Origin: Pseudomonas brassicacearum
Lineage (GTDB): Bacteria > Pseudomonadota > Gammaproteobacteria > Pseudomonadales > Pseudomonadaceae
Direction of reading: 5' to 3'
Length of the DNA stretch: 64,000 bases
Assembly: GCF_003732265.1 (NCBI RefSeq)
Contig: NZ_MOBK01000003.1
Span: forward strand, 1 to 64,000
Position 1 is the first letter of the stretch. Every line of letters starts with the position of its first letter. Of the stretch, positions 28,321 to 36,827 are shown piece by piece. Made by a program: the position numbers and the translations under genes. The notes beneath the pieces were generated by a model. The model searched no databases, was not told the origin of the DNA, and saw only the letters and a list, made by a program, of their open reading frames with translations.

Positions 28321-30302
28321 AGCTGATACCGCAGGGTCAGGCTGCTTTGCAGGCGTTGCGCCTGGCGCAGGGATTCACGCAGGATCCGTCGGTCCAGATG
28401 ATTGAGGCTGTCCGGATCGACCCGGTTGGAGTAGGGCAAGTTCTCCCGCGTTTGCAGTTGATGCTGCTGCATGCGGGTTTGCTGAATGAAGTGGTACGCC
28501 TCTTCATAGGCGGCACCGTCCAGCGGCTGAATGATTTCCTTGGCCACGAGTTGGCGAAAACGCTCCAAGGTATTGTTGGTCTCGATCCCGTGGGCCAATG
28601 CCAGCAATCGTGCGCCATCGACGAACGGCGTCAGTCCCTGCACCTTGAGGTCCAGCGTGGCTTTTTCACCGTTCTTGCGCGCCAGCACGAACTCACGGAA
28701 ACGCCCCACGGGCGGACGATTGCGCAAGGCGTTCTCGGCCAACATGCGCTGGAACAGCCGGTTATCCCCAACCTGATCGAGGATCCCGCGACGCAGTTGC
28801 TCGCACCCTTGCTCGTCACCCCAGACCACACGCAGGTCGAAATAAATGCTCGAACCCAGCAGGTTCTCCGGCGTTGCTTCGCGGATAAACGCCGCAAACC
28901 GTCGCGCCCATTCGGCCCGCGACAAGCACAACTCCGGGTTGCCGGCCATGATGTTGCCCTTGCACAACGTGAAGCCGCAGAGCGCCAGGCTCTGGTTGAT
29001 CTGCTGGGCAATCGGCAACAACTTGCCGCGAATCTCGGCAGCATGCGCGGTGTCTCGGGCCTCGAACAGAATGCCGTTGTCCTGGTCGGTGTGGAGCGTT
29101 TGCTCACGACGGCCTTCGCTGCCGAAGCACAACCAACTGAATGGCACACCTGGGTCGCCTTTATCGGCGAGGGTCAGTTCGATCACCCGGCACACGGTGT
29201 GGTCGTTGAGCAGCGTAATAATGTGGGTGATCTGTGTCGACGAGGCGCCGTGAGCCAGCATGCGCTCGACCAGTTGGCCGATCTCGCCACGCATCAGCAC
29301 CAGGTTTTCGATGCGCTGGGCGCTGCGAATCGTCCGCGCCAGGTGCACCAGATCCACCCGTTGCAGGGAAAACAGGTCGCGTTCCGAGACTACGCCGCAC
29401 AGGCGCTGATCTTTCACCAGGCAGACGTGAGCGATGTGCCGCTCGGTCATGGCGATGGCCGCGTCGAAAGCGCTGTGGTCCGGCGACAGGAAAAACGGCG
29501 CCTGGGTCATGTGCCGGTCGATGGCTTCGTTGAAATCGTTGGTGCCAGCCGCCACTACATGGCGCAGGTCGCGCAGGGTGAAGATCCCCAGCGGGGCTTT
29601 GTGTTCATCGACCACGACGATGCTGCCGACCTGTTGCTCGTGCATCAGCGTCACCGCTTCACGCAGCGGCGTCGCCGGGCTGCAGGTCACCGGGTGGCGC
29701 ATGGCCAATTCGCCCAGGCGCGTGTTCAGCGAGTACTGCGTACCGAGGGTTTCCACGGCTTTTTGCTGCACTTGCTGGTTGACCTGATCCAGCAGGCTGC
29801 TGACGCCGCGCAGGGCAAAGTCGCGAAAGGTGCTGGAAAGCGCGAACAGCTTGATGAACGCCAGTTTGTTCAGCTGAAGGCAAAAGGTGTCTTCGGCGGC
29901 GAGGTGTTCGGTGCGGGTCGCACGTTCACCCAGCAGCGCGGCGAGGGGGAAGCACTCGCCGGTGGTGATTTCGAACGTGGTTTCGGTGCCACCCTTGGCC
30001 GTGTGCGGGCGCTCGCCAACGACACGCCCCTGTTTGACGATGTAGAAATGCTCAACCGGGCCATCGGCGGGCTTGATGATGCTGTCGCCGGGGGCATAAA
30101 AACGCAGCTGACATTGTTCAACCAGGTACGCCAGGTGAGCGTGTTCCATCTGATTGAAGGGCGGGAAACGCTGAAGGAATTGCAACGTGCCCTGGATGTT
30201 CTGCAACACCGCGGTTTTCCCTGCCTGTGTGAAGGCGTCCGCTTTACTCATAACTATTACCGCAGTCTTTTTTGAATCGTTGTTGTCGGATGACTCTGCC
30301 AT
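28317..30302 (-). CDS. cNMP-binding, CBS-pair and DUF294 nucleotidyltransferase-like protein
   Basis: 661 residues. In order: cyclic-nucleotide-binding-like domain (about 50-150; GDSIIKPADGPVEHFYIVKQG), two CBS domains (about 215-335), DUF294 nucleotidyltransferase-like domain with GSEGRREQTLHTDQDNGILF holding the GS...DxD catalytic pattern (about 393-412), and a C-terminal substrate-binding DUF294 region. It resembles GlnD-type nucleotidyltransferases, so a nucleotide-transfer role is plausible, target unknown. Start ATG 30302 preferred (AGGGG 7 nt upstream) over ATG 30251. Coupled to the exonuclease. Confidence 0.88.
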   Translation of the reverse strand: MAESSDNNDSKKTAVIVMSKADAFTQAGKTAVLQNIQGTLQFLQRFPPFNQMEHAHLAYLVEQCQLRFYAPGDSIIKPADGPVEHFYIVKQGRVVGERPHTAKGGTETTFEITTGECFPLAALLGERATRTEHLAAEDTFCLQLNKLAFIKLFALSSTFRDFALRGVSSLLDQVNQQVQQKAVETLGTQYSLNTRLGELAMRHPVTCSPATPLREAVTLMHEQQVGSIVVVDEHKAPLGIFTLRDLRHVVAAGTNDFNEAIDRHMTQAPFFLSPDHSAFDAAIAMTERHIAHVCLVKDQRLCGVVSERDLFSLQRVDLVHLARTIRSAQRIENLVLMRGEIGQLVERMLAHGASSTQITHIITLLNDHTVCRVIELTLADKGDPGVPFSWLCFGSEGRREQTLHTDQDNGILFEARDTAHAAEIRGKLLPIAQQINQSLALCGFTLCKGNIMAGNPELCLSRAEWARRFAAFIREATPENLLGSSIYFDLRVVWGDEQGCEQLRRGILDQVGDNRLFQRMLAENALRNRPPVGRFREFVLARKNGEKATLDLKVQGLTPFVDGARLLALAHGIETNNTLERFRQLVAKEIIQPLDGAAYEEAYHFIQQTRMQQHQLQTRENLPYSNRVDPDSLNHLDRRILRESLRQAQRLQSSLTLRYQL

Positions 30303-30509
30303 CGTCCGCCCCTGCGTGCAGAGTGCCCATTGGACGTAAGTCTAGGTAGGCCTTGCAGGTGTCGGAAGTTAGGAAATGTCTGACGCAAACGTGGGAAAAA
30401 CCTCCTACATTGGCTATAGAAAAACTTTCCGACGAAGTGCACATTGATGGTCTGCTAGCGGTGTCTGACGATTGAGCTAGGGGATTGAATTGAAACTGTA
30501 GAGAACGCC

Positions 30510-30971
30510 ATGCCCGACCAAGATATTTTGAGTGATGCCGAGCGCGAGGCGCTGAGTGCCGTCATGCTCGAACCCGATTTGCCGCCGCAGCGAGTGCTGA
30601 TCGTCGACGACGATAAAGATGCACGCGAGTTGTTGTCGCAGATTCTTGGACTGGACGGTATTCGCTGCATCACCGCTGCCAGTGGTGAAACCGCACTCAA
30701 GTTGCTGGTTGCGGAAGAGGAAGTGAAAAAGCCTTCAATCGGTCTGGTGATCACCGACTTGCGCATGGCCAATGTCGATGGTCTTGACCTTATCCGTCAG
30801 GTGCGTGAGTCGGTTCGAGCGGCCTTGCCCATCATCATTGTTTCCGGCGACGCTGACGTGAAAGACGCCATCGCGGCGATGCATTTGAGTGTGGTGGATT
30901 TCCTGCTCAAGCCTATCGACACCGAGTTGTTGTTGGGGCTGGTCAAGCGTGAACTGGGAATCGAGCCTTAA
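30510..30971 (+). CDS. Single-domain response regulator (stand-alone receiver)
   Basis: 153 residues. A 28-residue acidic N-terminal tail precedes one receiver domain: acidic pocket VLIVDDDKDAR, phosphoacceptor Asp83 (VITDLRMANVDG), Ser in IIIVSGDAD and Lys in FLLKPID. No output domain. It could be a phosphorelay shuttle or act by protein contact. No kinase gene nearby. The 207 bp before it are the divergent promoter region shared with the DUF294 gene. Confidence 0.85.
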   Translation: MPDQDILSDAEREALSAVMLEPDLPPQRVLIVDDDKDARELLSQILGLDGIRCITAASGETALKLLVAEEEVKKPSIGLVITDLRMANVDGLDLIRQVRESVRAALPIIIVSGDADVKDAIAAMHLSVVDFLLKPIDTELLLGLVKRELGIEP

Positions 30972-31020
30972 TTAATCCTCTCTGAATCACACACTCCCAC
31001 AGGGAATCGCATTCCAAATA

Positions 31021-31055
31021 AAAAGGCCCTGATCTTTCGATCAGGGCCTTTTTTT
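31021..31055. terminator. Bidirectional intrinsic terminator
   Basis: Ten-bp stem GGCCCTGATC/GATCAGGGCC with a TTTC loop, A run on the left and T7 on the right. Ends both the receiver gene (+) and glcB (-). Confidence 0.93.
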
Positions 31056-31074
31056 GTCCGGCGTCAGCGACTAG

Positions 31075-33252
31075 TTACAGGCCATTGGCAGCCTTGAACT
31101 CGCGACGACGACGGTGCAGAACCGGCTCGGTGTAGCCGTTCGGCTGTTTGGTGCCTTCGACCACCAGTTCGACCGCCGCCTGGAAGGCGATGTTGCTGTC
31201 GAAATTCGGGGCCAGCGGACGGTACAGCGCGTCATTGGCGTTCTGACGGTCAACCACTGGCGCCATGCGCTTGAGGCTTTCCATCACTTGCGCTTCGGTA
31301 ACGATGCCGTGGCGCAGCCAGTTGGCGATGTGCTGGCTGGAAATACGCAGCGTTGCACGGTCTTCCATCAGGCCGACGTCGTTGATGTCTGGCACTTTCG
31401 AGCAACCCACGCCCTGGTCGATCCAGCGCACCACATAACCGAGAATGCCCTGGCTGTTGTTGTCCAGTTCGTTCTTGATCTGTTCTACGGTCCATTGCGG
31501 GTTCACCGCCAACGGAATGGTCAGGATGTCGTCCACCGAAGCACGCGCACGTTTGGCCAGTTCGGCCTGACGGGCGAACACGTCGACCTTGTGGTAGTGC
31601 AACGCGTGCAGCGCTGCTGCGGTCGGCGATGGAACCCAGGCCGTGTTCGCGCCGGCCAGCGGGTGGGCGATTTTCTGTTCGAGCATCGCCGCCATCAGGT
31701 CGGGCATCGCCCACATGCCTTTACCGATCTGCGCGCGACCTTGCAGGCCAGTGCTCAAACCGATATCGACGTTCCAGTTCTCGTAGGCACCGATCCACTT
31801 CTCGGCCTTCATGTCGGCCTTGCGCACCATCGGGCCGGCCTCCATGGAGGTGTGGATTTCATCGCCCGTACGGTCGAGGAAACCGGTGTTGATGAACACT
31901 ACGCGTTCGCTGGCCGCTTTGATGCAGGCTTTGAGGTTGACCGTGGTGCGACGCTCCTCGTCCATGATCCCGACTTTCAGCGTGTTGCGCGGCAGACCGA
32001 GTACGTCTTCGATGCGACCGAACAGCTCGTTGGTGAACGCGGCTTCTTCCGGGCCGTGCATTTTCGGCTTCACGATGTAGACCGAACCGGTGCGGCTGTT
32101 CTTGCGCGAGCTGTTGCCATTGAGGCTGTGGATCGCTGCAAGGCTGGTCACCAGACCGTCGAGAATGCCTTCCGGCACTTCGTTGCCGTCTTTGTCGACG
32201 ATGGCGTCGATGGTCATCAGGTGACCGACGTTACGCACGAACAGCAGCGAACGGCCGTGCAGGCTCAGTTCCTTGCCATCGACACCGGTGTAGGTGCGGT
32301 CGGCGTTCATGGTGCGGGTAAACGTCTGACCGCCCTTGGAGACTTCTTCCGACAGGTCGCCCTTCATCAGGCCAAGCCAGTTGCGGTAGATCACCACTTT
32401 GTCATCGGCATCGACGGCGGCGACGGAGTCTTCGCAGTCCATGATGGTGGTCAGTGCGGCTTCCATCAGGATGTCTTTGACGCCGGCAGCGTCGGTCTGG
32501 CCGACCGGGGTGTTGGCATCGATCTGGATTTCAAAGTGCAGGCCGTTGTGCTTCAGCAGGATCGCGGTCGGCGCACTGGCGTCGCCGTGGAAGCCGATCA
32601 GCTGTGCGTCGTTGCGCAGGCCGGTGTTGCTGCCGCCTTTAAGAGCGACCACCAGTTTGCCGTCAACGATTTTGTAGCCGGTGGAATCGACGTGGGAGCC
32701 GGCAGCCAATGGCGCGGCTTCGTCGAGGAAGGCGCGGGCGAAGGCAATCACCTTGTCGCCGCGAACCTTGTTGTAGCCTTTGCCTTTTTCCGCGCCGTCA
32801 GCTTCGCTGATGGCGTCGGTGCCGTAGAGCGCGTCGTACAGCGAACCCCAACGGGCGTTCGAGGCGTTGAGCGCGAAACGGGCATTCATGACCGGGACCA
32901 CGAGCTGTGGGCCGGCCATGCGGGCGATTTCGTCATCGACGTTTTGCGTCGTTGCCTGGAAATCGGCCGCTTCTGGCAGCAGATAACCGATGTCTTGCAA
33001 GAAGGCTTTATAGGCCACGGCGTCGTGCGCCTGACCGGCACGGGATTGGTGCCAGCCATCGATACGAGCCTGGAAATCATCGCGTTTGGCGAGTAGGGCT
33101 TTGTTCTTCGGGGCCAGGTCATGAATGACCTTGTCGGCACCGGCCCAGAACTTATCGGCGGTGAGGCCGGTACCGGGAATGGCTTCGTTGTTCACGAAGT
33201 CGAACAGGACTTTGGCGACCTGCAGGCCACCGACTTGAACGTGTTCAGTCAT
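31075..33252 (-). CDS. glcB: Malate synthase G
   Basis: Condenses glyoxylate and acetyl-CoA to malate in the glyoxylate/glycolate pathway. 725 residues, the long single-chain G isoform. Family blocks include [31 protein letters not shown] and [23 protein letters not shown] holds the catalytic-region acidic residues. Start ATG 33252 ([16 protein letters not shown]) with GAGG 7 nt upstream. Confidence 0.97.
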   Translation of the reverse strand: MTEHVQVGGLQVAKVLFDFVNNEAIPGTGLTADKFWAGADKVIHDLAPKNKALLAKRDDFQARIDGWHQSRAGQAHDAVAYKAFLQDIGYLLPEAADFQATTQNVDDEIARMAGPQLVVPVMNARFALNASNARWGSLYDALYGTDAISEADGAEKGKGYNKVRGDKVIAFARAFLDEAAPLAAGSHVDSTGYKIVDGKLVVALKGGSNTGLRNDAQLIGFHGDASAPTAILLKHNGLHFEIQIDANTPVGQTDAAGVKDILMEAALTTIMDCEDSVAAVDADDKVVIYRNWLGLMKGDLSEEVSKGGQTFTRTMNADRTYTGVDGKELSLHGRSLLFVRNVGHLMTIDAIVDKDGNEVPEGILDGLVTSLAAIHSLNGNSSRKNSRTGSVYIVKPKMHGPEEAAFTNELFGRIEDVLGLPRNTLKVGIMDEERRTTVNLKACIKAASERVVFINTGFLDRTGDEIHTSMEAGPMVRKADMKAEKWIGAYENWNVDIGLSTGLQGRAQIGKGMWAMPDLMAAMLEQKIAHPLAGANTAWVPSPTAAALHALHYHKVDVFARQAELAKRARASVDDILTIPLAVNPQWTVEQIKNELDNNSQGILGYVVRWIDQGVGCSKVPDINDVGLMEDRATLRISSQHIANWLRHGIVTEAQVMESLKRMAPVVDRQNANDALYRPLAPNFDSNIAFQAAVELVVEGTKQPNGYTEPVLHRRRREFKAANGL

Positions 33253-33674
33253 TGCTTGCCTCACTCTGCTCAGCTATTTCGCTTTTCAGCTCTTCAATTT
33301 TGACAATGAAGCCTCAGGCCATTTAAACCACAAACCCGTCCGCCAGTACATGCCCTTTCGGGCGGCTGGGTTCGGTCCGATCAACGGCTTGGAGGCCTTG
33401 CTGACAGGGCTTTTCAGGGTTGCGAGTGTGCCGGTGGCAGACATCGATCCAACGTTATGTAGTGCGCGCTGCGGCATACTACATGATGAATTGCGCTTGT
33501 GAAAATTAGACTAATTACGTCGTTCTGCGACCCCATGACGCATTGCAGTCATGTCGGGGAACGGGATGTTCTCAAAAAACTATTGGATTGTTCCAGTTAA
33601 ATATAAAAAGTTGTACACATAATCTTTGGCGCACTGCTATGGGGCTTTGCATTTGTTGGCTGAACGCTGACCTT
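33253..33674. other. Gene-free region upstream of glcB with a 7-bp inverted repeat
   Basis: About 420 bp without a supported gene, AT-richer than its surroundings. It contains ATGTAGT-N14-ACTACAT (33457-33484), a possible operator about 210 bp before glcB. I see no sRNA terminator or other clear element. Confidence 0.4.
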
Positions 33675-33798
33675 TTGTGGCGAGGGGGCTTGACCCCGTT
33701 CGGCTGCGCAGCAGTCGCCAGAACAGTGAGCAGGGATTTTTTGACTAAAGGAAGGGGGCCGCTTCGCAGCCCAACGGGGGCAAGCCCCCTCGCCACAA
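33675..33798. repeat. REP doublet, GGCGAGGGGGCTTG family
   Basis: Inverted pair ending 50 bp before the gcvR-like gene. Confidence 0.85.
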
Positions 33799-33847
33799 TG
33801 TTCCCCTTGCCTATACTTCTGTTTCTATAACAAAAGAGGGCTGCGCC

Positions 33848-34366
33848 ATGGACCACCTCGTACTCACAGTGTTTGCTCCGGACAAGGCTGGGCAGGTCGA
33901 GCGCATCGCCCAGTGCATTGCCGAGCACGGCGGCAATTGGCTGGAAAGCCGAATGTCGCGCATGGCCGGGCAATTCGCCGGGATTCTTCGGGTGGGGGTG
34001 CCGGCCGAGGCCTACGATGAATTGGTCGATGCCCTACAGGCGTTGTCCGCCCAAGGCATTCGCGTACTGATTGCCGAAAGCGGCATCGAACAATCCTGCA
34101 CCTGGAAGCCTATCGCGATGGAGTTGGTCGGCAACGATCGTCCGGGGATCGTGCGCGACATTACCCGTCTGCTCAGCGAGCAAGGGGTGAACCTGGAAAG
34201 GTTGGTGACCGAAGTGCGGCCGGCGCCTATGAGCAGCGAGCCGCTGTTCCATGCCGAGGCGATTCTCGCCGTGCCACTGACCTTGTCGCTGGACGTCTTG
34301 CAGTCGCGCCTGGAAACCCTGGCGGACGATTTGATGGTCGAACTGGTGCTGCGCAGCGAGCCTTGA
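33848..34366 (+). CDS. GcvR-like ACT-domain regulatory protein
   Basis: 172 residues made of two ACT domains: about 1-75 (MDHLVLTVFAPDKAGQVERIA) and 88-170 (MELVGNDRPGIVRDITRLLSEQGVNLERL). Same plan as GcvR, which represses glycine cleavage genes through protein contact with GcvA in enterics. No DNA-binding domain. ATG 33848 is preceded by AGAGGG. Function in Pseudomonas is inferred only. Confidence 0.83.
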   Translation: MDHLVLTVFAPDKAGQVERIAQCIAEHGGNWLESRMSRMAGQFAGILRVGVPAEAYDELVDALQALSAQGIRVLIAESGIEQSCTWKPIAMELVGNDRPGIVRDITRLLSEQGVNLERLVTEVRPAPMSSEPLFHAEAILAVPLTLSLDVLQSRLETLADDLMVELVLRSEP

Positions 34367-34371
34367 CAGGC

Positions 34372-34610
34372 TTATCCAAGATAAACGTGCACCTGCCTGT
34401 GGATAACCTGTAGAGACAGCCCGCCAGCCCACGCCGGCCGGGCTTCTTCAGGATCTGATCAAAAAACCATCAGTTTCAACGAGTTGCGCACAAACGGCGG
34501 GGATCACGCTGTGGATAACCTTGGGAAGGATCGATGCAGGCCACGGAGGACGTGGCCTGTAGAGGTTTGTGTGTTTTTTGATCAGCTACGGCGACGCAGA
34601 CTTATCCACG
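34372..34610. promoter_or_regulatory. Cluster of DnaA-box sequences between gcvR-like gene and rarD
   Basis: Two perfect boxes TGTGGATAA at 34398-34406 and 34510-34518 (same orientation), plus TTATCCAAG at 34372-34380 and TTATCCACG at 34602-34610, each one mismatch from TTATCCACA. All four lie in or at the edges of a 215-bp convergent intergenic region. No replication gene is near. Confidence 0.5.
34537..34559. terminator. Nine-bp hairpin, possible terminator between convergent genes
   Basis: CAGGCCACG/CGTGGCCTG with a 5-nt loop. A TTTTTT run follows 14 nt later, so it is not a textbook terminator. Confidence 0.4.
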
Positions 34611-35469
34611 CATCGACGCTGTAAACCGCCAGGCCTGCCCAAATAAAGATGAACGCGACCAGTGTGCTGGACGACAGGTGTTCGTCAAACAGCAGAACGG
34701 CTTGCAACAGCACCAGCGTCGGCGCCAGGTACTGGAGGAATCCCAAGGTCGTGTAGGGAATATGCCGTGCGGCGGCGTTAAAACAGATCAGCGGTATCAG
34801 CGTAACCGGGCCGGCGGCCACCAGCCACCAGGCTTGGGAGGTGGTCCAGAACTCCGGTTGCGCACTGGCTGCCGTCGGGTTGAACAGCAGCCACGCGACC
34901 GCAATCGGCACCAGCATCCAGGTTTCCACCACCAGCCCCGGCAGCGCTTTGACCGGTGCCTGTTTGCGGATCAATCCATAGAAACCAAACGTCAGCGCCA
35001 GCACCAGCGACACCCACGGCAGGCTGCCGACCTGCCACACCTGTTGCGCCACGCCGACCGCCGCCAGACCCACCGCCAGCCATTGCATGCGCCGTAGCCG
35101 TTCGCCGAGGATTAACATCCCCAGCAACACATTCACCAGCGGGTTGATGTAGTAACCGAGGCTGGCCTCAAGCATCCGCCCGTTGTTCACCGACCACACA
35201 TAAGTCAGCCAGTTGGCCGCGATCAGCGTGCCGCTGAGGGCCAGGATCGCCAGGCGTTTCGGGTTGTCGCGCAACTCGCGCCACCAGCCAGGATGTTTCC
35301 ACACCATCAGCAACAAGGCGCCGAACAGCGCGGACCACAGCACGCGGTGGATGATGATCTCCACCGCAGGCACGCTGGCGATGGCTTTGAAATAGAGCGG
35401 GAACAGTCCCCAGATGATGTAGGCGCTCAGGCCCAGAATGTACCCGCGACGCGGGTTGGCAGCTTGCAT
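34582..35469 (-). CDS. rarD: RarD protein, EamA/DMT superfamily transporter
   Basis: 295 residues with about ten membrane helices in two EamA repeats. LSAYIIWGLFPLYFKAI at the start and the internal NWLTYVWSVNNGRMLEASLGYYINPL segment are specific to RarD (chloramphenicol-sensitive protein). Substrate not established. ATG 35469. Confidence 0.92.
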   Translation of the reverse strand: MQAANPRRGYILGLSAYIIWGLFPLYFKAIASVPAVEIIIHRVLWSALFGALLLMVWKHPGWWRELRDNPKRLAILALSGTLIAANWLTYVWSVNNGRMLEASLGYYINPLVNVLLGMLILGERLRRMQWLAVGLAAVGVAQQVWQVGSLPWVSLVLALTFGFYGLIRKQAPVKALPGLVVETWMLVPIAVAWLLFNPTAASAQPEFWTTSQAWWLVAAGPVTLIPLICFNAAARHIPYTTLGFLQYLAPTLVLLQAVLLFDEHLSSSTLVAFIFIWAGLAVYSVDAWISLRRRS

Positions 35470-35538
35470 GCAGAATCCTTGCTTAGGCAGCTAACAAAGA
35501 AGGGATTGTAAGGAGATTTTTCGGAATGGTCTCGGACC

Positions 35539-35632
35539 AATGTGGGAGCGGGCTTGCTCGCGAATTCGGTTTCATGTTCAACAAAGATGTTGACTGGAAG
35601 ACCGCATTCGCGAGCAAGCCCGCTCCCACATT
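35539..35632. repeat. REP doublet, GGGAGCGGGCTTGCTCGCGA family
   Basis: Inverted pair between the rarD start and the srkA stop. Confidence 0.88.
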
Positions 35633-35645
35633 AAGTCTGCGTGAG

Positions 35646-36620
35646 TCAGAAGAGTTTGAGGGGTTCTTCGTTCAAGGCTGCGAGCTGCTCACGCAACGCC
35701 AACACCTGGTCACCCCAATACCGTTCGCTGCCGAACCACGGAAAGCTGTGCGGGAACGCCGGGTCATCCCAGCGACGGGCGAGCCAGGCGCTGTAGTGCA
35801 TCAGGCGCAAGGCGCGCAGCGGTTCGATCAACGCCAGTTCGCGCGGATCAAAGTCGTGAAATTCGTTGTAGCCGTCCATCAATTCCGACAATTGGCCGAG
35901 GCATTCCTGGCGGTCACCGGCGAGCATCATCCAGATGTCCTGCACCGCCGGGCCCATGCGGCAGTCATCGAGGTCGACGATGTGGAACATTTCGTCGCGG
36001 CACATCATGTTGCCGGGGTGGCAGTCGCCATGCATGCGGATGTTCTGGTGCGGCGTGGCCTTGTAGACCTCTTCCACCCGCTTGAGCAGATCGCGGGCCA
36101 CGGACTCGTAGGCGGGCAGCAAACTCTTGGGGACAAAGTTGCCTTCGAGCAGGGTGGTCAGCGAGTCGTGACCGAAGTTCTTCACGCCCAGCGCTTCACG
36201 GTGCTCGAACGGTTTGGTGGAACCCACGGCGTGCAGACGACCGAGCAACTGACCCAGGCGATAGAGTTGATCGAGATTGCCCGGCTCTGGCGCACGGCCA
36301 CCACGGCGTGGGAACAGGGTGAAACGAAAGCCGTTGTGTTCGTGCAGGCTGGCGCCGTTGTGGATCATCGGCGCGACCACGGGCACGTCGCATTCGGCGA
36401 GCTCGAAGGTGAACTGGTGTTCTTCGAGAATCGCTTCGTTGGTCCAGCGCTGCGGGCGATAGAACTTGGCGATCAGCGGCTCGGAGTCTTCGATGCCGAC
36501 TTGATAGACGCGGTTCTCGTAGCTGTTGAGCGCCAAAATGCGCGCGTCGCTGAGAAAGCCGATGCTTTCGACGGCATCGAGCACGAGGTCTGGGGTGAGG
36601 GTTGCAAACGGGTGGGCCAT
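35646..36620 (-). CDS. srkA: Stress response kinase SrkA (YihE)
   Basis: 324-residue kinase of the aminoglycoside-phosphotransferase fold that phosphorylates proteins under envelope or oxidative stress. N-lobe NRVYQVGIEDSEPLIAKFYRP supplies the lysine, the catalytic loop is HGDCHPGNMM and the metal site HIVDLDDC. Length matches E. coli SrkA. Start ATG 36620 has AGGAG 5 nt upstream; the open frame continues 58 codons upstream through a REP element and is not coding. Confidence 0.93.
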   Translation of the reverse strand: MAHPFATLTPDLVLDAVESIGFLSDARILALNSYENRVYQVGIEDSEPLIAKFYRPQRWTNEAILEEHQFTFELAECDVPVVAPMIHNGASLHEHNGFRFTLFPRRGGRAPEPGNLDQLYRLGQLLGRLHAVGSTKPFEHREALGVKNFGHDSLTTLLEGNFVPKSLLPAYESVARDLLKRVEEVYKATPHQNIRMHGDCHPGNMMCRDEMFHIVDLDDCRMGPAVQDIWMMLAGDRQECLGQLSELMDGYNEFHDFDPRELALIEPLRALRLMHYSAWLARRWDDPAFPHSFPWFGSERYWGDQVLALREQLAALNEEPLKLF

Positions 36621-36725
36621 GCTGACTCCTGCGCGCAGCAGGCTGCCGCGTCCGGCCAAGCATGGTAGCGCAGACGGGGTGTCTTTAGGGGTTGGGCTTG
36701 AGGTAAGTGTTGTTCGCACCGACGC

Positions 36726-36820
36726 CTTCGCGGGCAAGCCCGCTCCCACATGGATTCTGGTTGTGCACACTATTTGTCGCACACAGGAGGTCACTGTGGG
36801 AGCGGGCTTGCCCGCGAAGA
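36726..36820. repeat. REP doublet, GGGAGCGGGCTTGCCCGCGAA variant
   Basis: Inverted pair between srkA and the end of phoX. Confidence 0.88.
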
Positions 36821-36827
36821 GGCCCTG

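Noticed and set aside
28347-30275. 642-codon plus-strand frame opposite the DUF294 gene
   Set aside because: Shadow frame, no recognisable domain.
36621-36794. N-terminal extension of srkA
   Set aside because: Runs through a REP element and lacks conservation; the internal ATG at 36620 has a good ribosome-binding site.
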